Of a DNA stretch of 64,000 nucleotides, positions 51,405-59,921 are shown one piece after another. The stretch is from Bacillota bacterium (lineage in GTDB: Bacteria > Bacillota_I > Bacilli_A > RF39 > UBA660): NCBI GenBank assembly GCA_023460995.1, contig JAEWOE010000001.1, positions 1-64,000 on the forward strand, in the 5' to 3' direction. Both the position numbers and the translations under genes were made by a program. How positions within the stretch are numbered: position 1 is the stretch's first letter; each line of letters opens with the position of its first letter. The notes under the pieces were generated by a model. It saw nothing but the letters and a program-made list of their open reading frames with translations, made no database searches and was not told the DNA's origin.

Positions 51405-53094
51405 AAATTTCTCCTTAAAAATTCATTCATTGAATTAGTATTATTTAAAAAGTGGTCACCTGATTCAACTAATGATGGTAAATTCACTTTTGTTAGTGAG
51501 TTATTCAAAGTTAAAAAATAACTTCCTATTTTAATTAGTGATGGCAAATCTAATTCTGTTAATGTTTTATTATAATATAAGAAATAACTTTCTACTTGCT
51601 TTAGCACGGGTAAACTTACTTTTGTTAGTGAATTATTCATAGATAGAAAGCGATCTCCTGCTTGACTTAACATAGGTAAATTTAGTTCTATTAATAATTC
51701 ATTATCATATAAAAAGCGTTCTCCTACTTTATTTAAAATAGGTAAATTTAATTCTATTAATGATTCATTATCGTATAAGAAGCGATCACCTACTTGAATT
51801 AGTGATGGCAAACTTAATTTTGTTAATTTTATATTACTTTGCAAGAAGGAGTCTCTCACTTGGCTTAACATTGGGAGATCTAATTTTGATAATGATTGAT
51901 TACTATATAAAAAGCAATCTCCTACTTGAATTAGTGATGGCAAATTTAACTTTGTTAATGATTTATTATCATACAAAAATCGATCTCCGACTTTATACAA
52001 GGCTGGTAAACTTAATTCAGTTAATGCATTATTATTCGCCAAAAATGAATCATTCGTTTGTTTTATTTTATCATTTTTATACCCTATAATTTTATTATCT
52101 ATATTAACACATATTTCTATAACATTACTATCTTGACCACTTTTTGTCTCAATATATATCACTTTGTTATTATCTTCTTTTTTTATAACACTTATCTTAC
52201 TAATATCTTTAATAGCATCTATAAAGCTATCATGTAAGGATGAATCGTAAAGTAGTATTTTTTTATTTGGAATATCTAATATGAAATAGTCAATAACTAT
52301 ATATTCTCCACCATTAAGATAATCATTTTTAACTTCAAAGTTATCTATAATTATATTGCCAGGGCAATAATAAATATTGTTTATTTCATAATTATATTTA
52401 TAATACTTGCCATCATTAGCCCGAACATAGCCGTCAAGTTCAAAACTATACCTACTATTTTTCAAATTAAATCTATAATAACGAGCAAAACTATCTGATA
52501 AACCAAATATTATATTATCTAGATTATTATTAAATGTACTGTCAGGATTGCTTACTGTATGGTTATACCTATTTTTGATTGACACAGTATTAACCATTCC
52601 TCTTGTAAACTGTATACTTATTACAGAAGTGCCATATTCATCTTGTCTTTTAGGACTAGTAAAGTTTTCTCTTTTTATTTCACTAGCATTCTTTTTTACT
52701 GCAAAAAAACATGGCATCGATCTAATCTGTCTCCTCTAAATGTACATAATTGCTCCTCTGGTTTATAATAACTTTTAAAAGTTTGTATTTCTTCCTCGTT
52801 ATGGCATTCGTAAAGTATATATCCAGCTTCATCTAACAATTCAAACGGTGTTCTATTTTCAATTTTTTTCGCAACTTCTTCTTCACCTACAAGAGTATAT
52901 ATATATTCCTTAAATTCTAATACTAATTCTGATTTACATATATCATCATACAAACTTCTAGAATGATAAAAATAGGAATCCAAAAATGAATATAGCACTC
53001 CTGGATATTCAAGTATTGTTGGAAATAATTCTTTGCATAAATGCATCATTTTTTCTCCATAAAATTTTTTTATCATTTTTAAATCATCAATCAT
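51401..53094 (-). pseudogene. second LRR protein gene, frameshifted in a homopolymer
   Basis: Paralogue of 49434-50930. The first 132 codons (start 53094, MIDDLKMIKKFYGEKMMHLC) run to a stop at 52696. The second part, from about 52717, continues the same protein in another frame through the beta-rich domain and nine 22-residue leucine-rich repeats to 51401. At the junction the coding strand has seven T where the intact paralogue has eight (plus-strand A tract 52703-52709 versus 50538-50545). Restoring one base gives DRCHVFFAVKKNA in both. The rest of the frame is clean, so the lesion is recent, phase-variable or a sequencing error. The full product would be about 564 residues. Confidence 0.85.
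51440..52035 (-). repeat. nine tandem 66-bp coding repeats (22-residue LRR units)
   Basis: Same 22-residue unit as in the neighbouring paralogue, but nine copies instead of six, so repeat number differs between the two genes by whole units. Confidence 0.8.
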
Positions 53095-53187
53095 AATAAC
53101 ACCCTAATTTAATAATATCACAATTTATTATTTAAGTTAAATTATTACTTATATTTTTACAATAGTATACATAAAAATTTATACAAA

Positions 53188-53212
53188 CAAAAACCGCTGA
53201 AAATCAACGGTT
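53188..53212 (-). terminator. intrinsic terminator of tRNA-Met
   Basis: Nine-base stem AACCGTTGA / TCAGCGGTT (one G-U) on the minus strand with a T tract. Confidence 0.78.
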
Positions 53213-53223
53213 AGTTATCTATT

Positions 53224-53300
53224 TGGTAGCGACGGAGAGATTCGAACTCACGACCTACCGGGTATGAACCGGTTGCTCTAGCCAACTGAGCTACATCGCC
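53224..53300 (-). tRNA. tRNA-Met, elongator (anticodon CAT)
   Basis: A complete cloverleaf with encoded CCA on the minus strand. The acceptor is GGCGATG / CGTCGCT, the D arm contains GCTCAGTTGGCTAGAGC, and the anticodon stem ACCGG / CCGGT has loop TTCATAC giving anticodon CAT. The T arm contains GTTCGAATC. The normally paired 1-72 position and the D-arm type fit an elongator Met tRNA rather than the initiator. Confidence 0.92.
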
Positions 53301-53394
53301 ATGTCAAACGACAAATAAATTATATCAAATCTAGCAATCGTTGACAATACTTTTTTGGTTTTTTCTTTAAAATATACCATAAGGTCTACAAAAT

Positions 53395-53413
53395 AAAAAG
53401 CACTGATGTGCTT
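53395..53413 (-). terminator. intrinsic terminator of the perR-rubrerythrin operon
   Basis: Stem AAGCAC / GTGCTT with a four-base loop and a T tract on the minus strand. Confidence 0.75.
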
Positions 53414-53418
53414 ATTTA

Positions 53419-53958
53419 TTAATAATTCTCGCTTAATATTTCAAAATATGATTGAGGATGAGCACATACTGGACAAACATTAGGTGCTTTTTTACCAAAA
53501 TGAACATGTCCGCAATTACGACAGATCCACATTGTTTCTTCTTCTTTTTCAAATACAGTGTTACCATCTAAATTAGCAATCATTTTTCTGTATCTTTCTT
53601 CATGGCGTTTTTCAATTTCTCCAACACCTTTAAATAAGTTAGCTATTCTAGTGAATCCTTCTGCTGCAGCTACTTCTGCAAACTCTGCATACATATCTGT
53701 CCACTCATAGTTTTCACCAGCTGCAGCATCCTTTAAATTAGTCATTGTGTCAGGCACTTCTCCATCATGTAGTGCCTTAAACCATAATTTTGCATGTTCT
53801 TTTTCATTTTGTGCTGTTTCTTCAAAAACTGCTGCAATTTGCTCAAAACCTTCCTTTTTAGCTTTTGAAGCATAATAAGTATATTTATTTCTTGCTTGAC
53901 TTTCTCCAGCAAAAGCTGCTAATAAATTAGCTTCTGTTTTACTTCCTTTTAATTCCAT
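53419..53958 (-). CDS. rbr: rubrerythrin
   Basis: A 179-residue peroxide-reducing protein of anaerobes. Residues 1-135 form the ferritin-like four-helix diiron domain with ligands in ESQARNKYTYYA, FEETAQNEKEHAK, AEFAEVAAAEGF and VGEIEKRHEERY; residues 145-175 form the rubredoxin-like iron site, CRNCGHV and CPVCAHP. ATG 53958 is chosen with GAAAGGAAT upstream; it follows the perR stop by five bases. The operon with perR, under two PerR-box-like palindromes, indicates peroxide-inducible expression. Confidence 0.96.
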   Translation of the reverse strand: MELKGSKTEANLLAAFAGESQARNKYTYYASKAKKEGFEQIAAVFEETAQNEKEHAKLWFKALHDGEVPDTMTNLKDAAAGENYEWTDMYAEFAEVAAAEGFTRIANLFKGVGEIEKRHEERYRKMIANLDGNTVFEKEEETMWICRNCGHVHFGKKAPNVCPVCAHPQSYFEILSENY

Positions 53959-53963
53959 ATTAT

Positions 53964-54347
53964 CTAAATTCCTTTCTCTATACAATTAGGACATATTCCT
54001 TCAAAAACCAAATCTTTTGACATTATCTTATATTTAGTTTCTAATTCTATTTTATCATAAAATTCATCTGCAGCACTTATAAAAATATCACTAACTGAGT
54101 TACAAGTAATGCATCTTATATGATGATGTGGTTTAATAGTTTTATCAAATCTATCTTGATTATTTGATACTCCTATTCTTTTAATATAACCATTATCAGC
54201 TAAAGCATTTAAATTACGATAAATTGTGCCTAAACTAATATTAGGTATGATATCTCTTACCCTATTATAAATAGTTTCAGCAGTAGGATGATCATATGAA
54301 TCCATAACTACTTTAAGTACAATATCTCTTTGATATGATTTCTTCAA
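53964..54347 (-). CDS. perR: Fur family peroxide regulator (PerR-like)
   Basis: A 127-residue Fur-family repressor: an N-terminal winged helix (SYQRDIVLKVVMDSYDHPTAETIYNRVRDIIPNISLGTIYRNLNAL), the HHHIRCITCNSVSDI metal region and a C-terminal CPNC that completes the structural zinc site. RFDKTIKPHHH has the Asp/His spacing of PerR rather than Fur. Its operon partner is rubrerythrin. The start codon is TTG at 54347, with TAGGAGG upstream; no ATG is available. PerR-box-like palindromes flank its promoter, pointing to autoregulation. Confidence 0.9.
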   Translation of the reverse strand: MKKSYQRDIVLKVVMDSYDHPTAETIYNRVRDIIPNISLGTIYRNLNALADNGYIKRIGVSNNQDRFDKTIKPHHHIRCITCNSVSDIFISAADEFYDKIELETKYKIMSKDLVFEGICPNCIEKGI

Positions 54348-54365
54348 AATATATACCTCCTAATC

Positions 54366-54380
54366 TAGTAATTATTACTA
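54366..54380 (-). promoter_or_regulatory. PerR-box-like palindrome downstream of the perR -10
   Basis: TAGTAATTATTACTA, a perfect 7-1-7 inverted repeat, as in Fur/PerR boxes. It lies between the perR -10 and the ribosome site. Confidence 0.75.
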
Positions 54381-54387
54381 CATTTCA

Positions 54388-54416
54388 AGTATATCATTTT
54401 ATTTAATTGAAGTCAA
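54388..54416 (-). promoter_or_regulatory. perR-rubrerythrin promoter
   Basis: On the minus strand TTGACT (54416-54411), 17 bases, TATACT (54393-54388). It is flanked on both sides by the same palindrome. Confidence 0.8.
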
Positions 54417-54419
54417 TAA

Positions 54420-54442
54420 AAAGTAGTAATTATTACTACTTT
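54420..54442 (-). promoter_or_regulatory. PerR-box-like palindrome upstream of the perR -35
   Basis: The 15-base core TAGTAATTATTACTA (54424-54438) recurs, here extended on both sides to a 23-base perfect palindrome. It also overlaps the stop codon of the preceding glycosyltransferase gene and is followed by T, so it could end that transcript as well. Confidence 0.75.
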
Positions 54443-55397
54443 AATCTGTTTTCTTATTTATTATAAATCTTGGCCTAGCTTTAGTTTCGCTATAAGTTTT
54501 TCCAACATATTCACCTATTATTCCAATTGAAATCATTTGAAGTCCACCTAGAAACCAAATTGAAATAGATAAGAACGTCCATCCAGCAACAGTATTGCCA
54601 GTTAGTTTTTGAATTAGCGAATATATCATAATAACTAGACTGGTAAATAAAATTATAATTCCTAAAATACATATAAATCTAAGAGGTCTTACTGTGAACG
54701 AAGTAATACCATCTAATGCAAAATTCATCATTTTACTAAGAGAATATTTACTCTTTCCAGCAAGTCTTTCATTTCTTTCATAATAAACAAAATCATGTTT
54801 AAAACCAATTAGAGGAAAAATCCCTCGTAAAAAAAGATTGACTTCCTTATAGTTTTCAAACTCATTTATAACTTTTTTACTTGTAAGCCTATAATCAGCA
54901 TGATCATAAATAATGTTTATTCCCATAAACTTCATTATTTTATAAAATAACCTCGCTGTACTTTTTTTAAGCCAAGAGTCTTTATCTCTTTTACTTCTAA
55001 TACCGTATACAATATCATTACCTTGCTTGTATTTTTCTATCATCGCATCTATAGCGTTTATATCATCCTGCAAATCTGCATCCATGCTGATTACTATATC
55101 GGATTTTATCTTGGCGCTCAGTAATCCCGCTACCAAAGCATTTTGATGACCTGAATTTCTTGATAAACTAATTCCTTGAAATAATTTATCTTCTTTATTT
55201 ATTTTTTCTATTATACTCCATGTTGAATCAATCGAACCATCATCAACGTATAAAACATGACTATCTTTGTCTATAATACGACTTTTAATTAACTTACTAA
55301 TTTTGTTTTTTAGGATTTTGGTAGTTTCTAATAAAACTTTCTCTTCGTTATAACAAGGTATAACTAAATATAAGATTATTTTGTTTTCTTTTTTCAC
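54441..55397 (-). CDS. membrane-anchored family 2 glycosyltransferase (GtrB/dolichol-phosphate-sugar type)
   Basis: A 318-residue enzyme: a cytoplasmic GT-A domain (residues 1-230) with VIPCYNEEK, VDDGSIDST and SMDADLQDD (DxD), then two membrane segments near 235-260 and 270-292. Members transfer a sugar from a nucleotide donor to undecaprenyl phosphate for cell-surface decoration. It overlaps the small membrane gene upstream by four bases and is the last gene of this part of the polysaccharide locus. The closely related gene at 55954-56892 lies two genes upstream. Confidence 0.92.
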   Translation of the reverse strand: MKKENKIILYLVIPCYNEEKVLLETTKILKNKISKLIKSRIIDKDSHVLYVDDGSIDSTWSIIEKINKEDKLFQGISLSRNSGHQNALVAGLLSAKIKSDIVISMDADLQDDINAIDAMIEKYKQGNDIVYGIRSKRDKDSWLKKSTARLFYKIMKFMGINIIYDHADYRLTSKKVINEFENYKEVNLFLRGIFPLIGFKHDFVYYERNERLAGKSKYSLSKMMNFALDGITSFTVRPLRFICILGIIILFTSLVIMIYSLIQKLTGNTVAGWTFLSISIWFLGGLQMISIGIIGEYVGKTYSETKARPRFIINKKTD

Positions 55398-55945
55398 TTT
55401 TTAACACTATAAAATATAGATACTACTTCTGCAAAACCATGTAAGATAGAAGTGTTATTTTTGATTGCTATTCCTTTTCCTAATGCTTTACCACCAATAG
55501 TTAAAGATGCTACAATCCCTGTAATAACTAAAGTTGTTGGTAAACTTGGAAAATTAAATTTTTCAGCTACAGATGCTGCGACTATAACTCCAGCAGATCC
55601 TGAAATAATGCCGCATATATCACCTACTACATCATTACAAAAAGAAGATACTTTATCAGCATTTTTAATAAATTTAACAGCTATATCAGCACCTGCTACC
55701 TTCTGAGCACTCATAGAATTAAAAGGCCCGATGCTAGCACTTGTTACAGAAACTCCTATCATATCGAATAATACACCTAGTAATACAAAAAGTATTAGTA
55801 CTAATATCCCTATTATCATATTTACATTTGAAAGAATTGTCTCTGAAGCAAATGAAAATGTAATAGATATAACAAAAGCAAGTAATGTAATCTTAATTAT
55901 CCAAGCTGCATTTGAATTTTTCTTTCTCTCTTTTTTCTTTTTCAT
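55394..55945 (-). CDS. membrane protein, DUF21/CorB-like (tentative)
   Basis: A 183-residue protein with a very basic N-terminus (KKKKERKKN) and three or four hydrophobic segments. FASETILSNVNMIIGILVLILFVLLGVLFDMIGVSVTSASIGPFNSMSAQKVAGADIAV resembles the DUF21 membrane domain of CorB/CorC-type magnesium and cobalt transport proteins, without the cytoplasmic CBS domains. The assignment is by eye and moderate. It lies between two glycosyltransferases of the same type and overlaps the second by four bases, so it is co-expressed with them. Confidence 0.72.
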   Translation of the reverse strand: MKKKKERKKNSNAAWIIKITLLAFVISITFSFASETILSNVNMIIGILVLILFVLLGVLFDMIGVSVTSASIGPFNSMSAQKVAGADIAVKFIKNADKVSSFCNDVVGDICGIISGSAGVIVAASVAEKFNFPSLPTTLVITGIVASLTIGGKALGKGIAIKNNTSILHGFAEVVSIFYSVKK

Positions 55946-55953
55946 ACTACCCT

Positions 55954-56892
55954 CTATTTATTTTTTTTATTATCAATAATATTCTTTGCTATGTATATTG
56001 GTCTTTTTTTAGTTTCAACATATGTTCTTGCAATATATTCACCTAATATACCTAGTGAAAATAACTGAAGCCCGCCAAGAAATAATATTAATACTACTAT
56101 TGTAGCATAACCTGACACTGAAATACCATAGAAAATTTTCTCAAATATTACACTAATTAAGTATAAAATAGATAAGATTGAAGAAGTCATACCAATAAAT
56201 GTTGCCATTCTAAGAGGTGCAGTACTAAACGATACAATACCTTCTATTGCATATTTAAATAATTTTGTAAAAGACCAAGTACTGTTTCCATTAGCTCTTT
56301 TGCTAACTGTATAAGGCATATAATATGTGTTATATCCCACCCATGAAAATATTCCTTTAGAAAATCTAAAATATTCTTTCATTGATAAAATAGAATCAAC
56401 CATACCTCTTCTAAAAGTTCTAAAGTCACTAGCACCTTGTACAAATCTAGTATCAGACATTTTATTCATTATTTTATAAAAACAATCTTTAAAGAAAGTT
56501 AATACTTTACCTTCTTTTCTTTTTTCTTGATAAGCTGCTACTGAATCATAATCTTCATTATTATCAAGAAATTCAATCATGCTTAAAACTAGTTTAGGAT
56601 CTTGTTGCATATCGGCATCAATAATTGATACATAATCGCCTATAGACTTCTCAAGTCCAGCGTACATAGCCGCTTCTTTACCAAAATTACGTGAAAAATT
56701 AATAACCTTGATATTTTCTTTAGAATTCTCACTAAGCTCTTTCAATACTTTAAAAGTATTATCCTTAGATCCATCATTAATAAAAATCATTTCGTAATCT
56801 TTAATTTTTTTAAAATTAGTATGTATACAGTCATATATTAACTCTATATTTTTTTCCTCGTTATAACAAGGCACTATAATTGATAATTTCAT
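55954..56892 (-). CDS. membrane-anchored family 2 glycosyltransferase
   Basis: A 312-residue protein of the same type as 54441-55397: SIIVPCYNEEKNIELIYD at the start, FINDGSKDNTF, SIIDADMQQDP (DxD), RFVQGASDFRTFRRGMVDS near residue 150, then two membrane segments near 230-255 and 262-288. It likely makes an undecaprenyl-phosphate-linked sugar. It is first of a three-gene unit 56892 to 54441, lying just downstream of the large non-coding RNA. Confidence 0.92.
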   Translation of the reverse strand: MKLSIIVPCYNEEKNIELIYDCIHTNFKKIKDYEMIFINDGSKDNTFKVLKELSENSKENIKVINFSRNFGKEAAMYAGLEKSIGDYVSIIDADMQQDPKLVLSMIEFLDNNEDYDSVAAYQEKRKEGKVLTFFKDCFYKIMNKMSDTRFVQGASDFRTFRRGMVDSILSMKEYFRFSKGIFSWVGYNTYYMPYTVSKRANGNSTWSFTKLFKYAIEGIVSFSTAPLRMATFIGMTSSILSILYLISVIFEKIFYGISVSGYATIVVLILFLGGLQLFSLGILGEYIARTYVETKKRPIYIAKNIIDNKKNK

Positions 56893-56987
56893 CTCTTCAC
56901 TTCCTTTAAGTCTTGCAATATTATACCACTTATTATATCAAAATAAATTAATAAATTGTAATTTTTGTGTTTATGAATATCATGCAC

Positions 56988-57009
56988 AAAAAAAGGACAA
57001 AACTGTCCT
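56988..57009 (-). terminator. intrinsic terminator of the large non-coding RNA
   Basis: AGGACA / TGTCCT with a GTTT loop and seven T on the minus strand. Confidence 0.85.
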
Positions 57010-57626
57010 GATTTTTCTGTTGAAATCGATGGCCATAAAACAGTAAACTTTGCGTCTTAGGTCAAGTTGTATTTCACCAGTTTCTCCATACACGTTACCA
57101 TGTATGTGGTTCCCCTTTAAAGAAACCGATACGGCGTCGCCTATCCGTACGACTTGATTACCACTTAGTACGCACTGCAATCCTGTTATATGAGACACTC
57201 TAGGAGATTTCCCCACCAACTGATTCATTATTAATTCTTTTTTGCAAATACAGTTTCAGATTGCGATTTTCAAATTAGTCTAGCTAAAACTAATTCAAAA
57301 TGGATCAATCATTCCAAGTAATTCACTCAAGACAAGCTACACTACTCGTAACTTTCGCCACATAGTAGGTTTAATCCTAATTCGTAGTAAGTCAGCTCAA
57401 TATGCAATATATGTATATGCTTACCACAAGTATAGGTCTCCACGAATACAGGGTCATGAGCGCATGCCATTGCGGATGCCCAATATTCTATCCTTCAGCA
57501 TCCACCCCAAACTGGGCGTAAGAAGCAAACACCAAAGGCTTCACAGATATGCTCTTTAATGGTTTTTTAATCCCATCTTCATAATAAATCTCATTGACTA
57601 GAATAATGTGCCAATCAAAATTTACA
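56990..57626 (-). ncRNA. large structured non-coding RNA, about 640 nt, family not established
   Basis: An independent minus-strand transcript with its own promoter (57633-57661) and terminator (56988-57009), clearly richer in G+C than its surroundings and without a credible gene: the longest frame is 82 codons, with no proper ribosome site. Many local helices can be drawn: GGATGC / GCATCC (57498-57503 with 57474-57479), CGTAC / GTACG (57146-57150 with 57168-57172), CATACA / TGTATG (57087-57092 with 57101-57106) nested inside GTTTCT / AGAAAC (57080-57085 with 57121-57126), ATTAGT / ACTAAT, and CTGTT / AACAG near the 3' end. It does not match RNase P, tmRNA, SRP, 16S/23S or group II intron signatures I know. 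Size and complexity recall ROOL or OLE RNAs; this is a suggestion only. Confidence 0.78.
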
Positions 57627-57632
57627 AGATTA

Positions 57633-57661
57633 ATTCTATCATATTATATGCATGATGTCAA
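57633..57661 (-). promoter_or_regulatory. sigma-A promoter of the large non-coding RNA
   Basis: On the minus strand TTGACA (57661-57656), 17 bases, TAGAAT (57638-57633). It lies immediately after the deacetylase gene end. Confidence 0.8.
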
Positions 57662-57676
57662 ATTGCAATGACTACA

Positions 57677-59032
57677 TTAATTAGTAATATAACTAGCAAA
57701 CTCATCTAAAGTAGTATTGTACTGAACTGTATATCTAGGAACAGTATACATATTTACTCCTGGATATGCTTTATACATTCCACCAGCAAATGCCATAGTG
57801 AATCCAGCTTGCTTAATTAAAGAAATTGCGTAATCATTATATTCATAGAATGGCCAAGCAAAATATGTAGTATTATTTAATTGTTCACGACTCTTTTTTA
57901 AGTCAGCTAGAACTTTATCTTTATCCGAACATTTAAGTGGACTTCCCTGTCCACCTGAACAAACACCAGTATTATGTAAATTATAAGTGTGTGAAGCAAA
58001 TTGGACATAGTTTGATGATCTTGAATAAGCAAGTATGTCAGCGTTATTTTGTAGATTTCCTATAAAGAATAAAGTGACATTAACTTTATACTCATTTGCT
58101 AGTGTATACATTCTATCAAACCACCAACCATCATCAACCGTTACTGTTACACTTTTTACTGGAAGCCTAATTTTACCATTCAAAAATAATTCAAGTTCTT
58201 TAAGAGTAGTTGTATAGTATTCATTTTCATTTAAATAATTAAATTGACTCTTAATTTGACTTACATCATGGCAAATAATCGTGCTTAAACATTTTTCTCC
58301 TGCAGAAGAATCATAAGTATAATGATATGCAATAACAGCTATCTTGCTTGCAGATTTAACATTTGTATTGTTAGAAGCTTCGACACTAACAGAATCACCT
58401 TTTTCTAAATATAATAGTTTATTATCATACTCGACATAATAGCGATTATTATCCTTAATCAATATTGGTAACGATAGTCCTTCATTAATTGTGTATTTTC
58501 TTCCACGATCATCATATAAAAATGTCGGACTTGATGACACAACATTTTCATTAAATGGAATATACTTTTTATATCTTTGATCTGTTGATAAAGAGTCAAT
58601 TACTTTGACATCAGTATACTTAATAAAATAAGCAATGTTTTGAAGTTCAAAATATACATCTTTATAGTCTTTAATATCTTTACTTTTCAAGTTAAGTTCT
58701 ACACCATTTGATATAGTTCCGGCTTCTACATACTCTCCATTAACAAGCTTATATATCTTTGCATCATTAGTAGTTACAACAAATGAATTGTAACTATTTT
58801 TAATATCTTTTAATATTCTTTGTTGAGTTTGTTTTTCTTTTTCCTCTTGTTGCAATTTAATATTATTCTCTTTTTGCTTTTTATTTTTATCTATATTATA
58901 TATAACACTATAGATGGACACTAATATTATAATTGCAGTAAGCACAAAAAGAAGATGTCTTAATGCTTTTTTTCTTCTTTTTTCCCTTTCAATATAATAA
59001 TTTATAGTTTTTAGTTTATCTTTCTTATTCAA
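57677..59032 (-). CDS. membrane-anchored polysaccharide deacetylase (NodB/CE4)
   Basis: A 451-residue protein: a cytoplasmic basic stretch, one membrane segment (about residues 24-46), a coiled-coil region (50-75), a 170-residue linker with SH3-like features, and a C-terminal NodB domain (about 255-450). Metal and catalytic motifs are VTVDDGWW (usual TFDDG), ASHTYNLH and AWPFYEYN. It should remove acetyl groups from peptidoglycan or secreted glycans outside the cell. It is in the surface-polysaccharide locus and directly upstream of the large RNA on the same strand. Confidence 0.9.
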   Translation of the reverse strand: MNKKDKLKTINYYIEREKRRKKALRHLLFVLTAIIILVSIYSVIYNIDKNKKQKENNIKLQQEEKEKQTQQRILKDIKNSYNSFVVTTNDAKIYKLVNGEYVEAGTISNGVELNLKSKDIKDYKDVYFELQNIAYFIKYTDVKVIDSLSTDQRYKKYIPFNENVVSSSPTFLYDDRGRKYTINEGLSLPILIKDNNRYYVEYDNKLLYLEKGDSVSVEASNNTNVKSASKIAVIAYHYTYDSSAGEKCLSTIICHDVSQIKSQFNYLNENEYYTTTLKELELFLNGKIRLPVKSVTVTVDDGWWFDRMYTLANEYKVNVTLFFIGNLQNNADILAYSRSSNYVQFASHTYNLHNTGVCSGGQGSPLKCSDKDKVLADLKKSREQLNNTTYFAWPFYEYNDYAISLIKQAGFTMAFAGGMYKAYPGVNMYTVPRYTVQYNTTLDEFASYITN

Positions 59033-59105
59033 CTAAATCTCCTCCTATATATTAGTAAAGATTTATTGTATTAAAATACGCTATTAATTGATAAAGCAAA
59101 AACTA

Positions 59106-59921
59106 CTACACTTTATCTATTTTATTATTTTTTTCTGAATTTGAATAGAAATTATTAATAGCTTTGGCAATAAAAGTCGGCCAAAATTTTTTAAACATAA
59201 TCAAGTCTTCTTTTGTCCTAATGTTATTATTAATAATTTCAGTTGTCGTAGAATCACTATGAATTCTATGTCCCATTAAAGGTATATTTATATATATAAA
59301 CTTTCCATTTAGTTTTGATAGTCTTTCCCAAGCATACCAATCAACATTACATTTAAATTCACTCGCAAAAATAGGAAACTTAATTCTATCAACATTAAAT
59401 GTGACAGCTGGGCAGCAAATTGAATTACCTAGAGATATTACAAGCCTCTTGTTTAATTTTAAGCCACTAGTTTTGTTTGATTTTAAAGGACTTAGCAATG
59501 TTTTCTTTATATTTAAATTACGATTACTATATTCTTTCAAATCATTCTTTATTTCATAACTGCCAGTAAATAAAATTAATGCGTCATTATTTTTTTCATA
59601 TTTCTTTACGACTTGATAACTATATTCGTAATCATATATATCATCCTGATGAGCAATAGTAACAAGTGGTGTTTTACCACATTTTATTGCAAAATCAAAG
59701 TCATTACCTATTCCATTTTGCCCTTTGTTTTCCATTATTTCTAACGAATACTTGCTTGCTAACTTCATAATAAATTTATTTGGAGTAGAAGTTGCCATTA
59801 TAACATTCGACTTGTATTTTTGATTTAAAACTGATTTTATGCATTCTTCTAGATATTCAGATTCCTTGTATGCCAGAATCACAAATGTATGTATTATATC
59901 TTTTTGAACTTTATCTTTCAT
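59106..59921 (-). CDS. family 2-like glycosyltransferase
   Basis: A 271-residue soluble transferase with a GT-A start TFVILAYKESEYLEECIKSVLNQKYKSN and a probable donor motif in TIAHQDDIYDYEYS near residue 90 (HQDD, as in rhamnosyl-type enzymes). The C-terminus has GHRIHSDSTTTEIINN, seen in related enzymes. The sugar donor is unknown. It overlaps the GT8 gene by 11 bases and shares the operon running from the flippase. Confidence 0.87.
   Translation of the reverse strand: MKDKVQKDIIHTFVILAYKESEYLEECIKSVLNQKYKSNVIMATSTPNKFIMKLASKYSLEIMENKGQNGIGNDFDFAIKCGKTPLVTIAHQDDIYDYEYSYQVVKKYEKNNDALILFTGSYEIKNDLKEYSNRNLNIKKTLLSPLKSNKTSGLKLNKRLVISLGNSICCPAVTFNVDRIKFPIFASEFKCNVDWYAWERLSKLNGKFIYINIPLMGHRIHSDSTTTEIINNNIRTKEDLIMFKKFWPTFIAKAINNFYSNSEKNNKIDKV

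Noticed and set aside
49470..52035. Regular 66-base repeats that could be mistaken for a CRISPR array
   Set aside because: There are no spacers between units; the repeats are in frame and encode a clear leucine-rich-repeat pattern.
51760..52089. 109-codon plus-strand open frame opposite the LRR repeats
   Set aside because: It is a shadow of the repeat period; no ribosome site and no independent features.
46793..53300. tRNA genes as flanks of an integrated element holding the LRR genes
   Set aside because: The two tRNAs are different (Glu and Met), I see no duplicated tRNA ends, and no integrase lies between them.
56980..57228. 82-codon minus-strand open frame (MNQLVGKSPRVSHITGL)
   Set aside because: It lies wholly within the large structured RNA, overlaps its terminator, has no proper ribosome site, and its composition follows the RNA helices and not the codon use of neighbouring genes.
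57301..57660. Group II intron 5' end
   Set aside because: No GUGYG start, no domain V hairpin and no reverse transcriptase gene could be found; promoter and terminator argue for an independent RNA.
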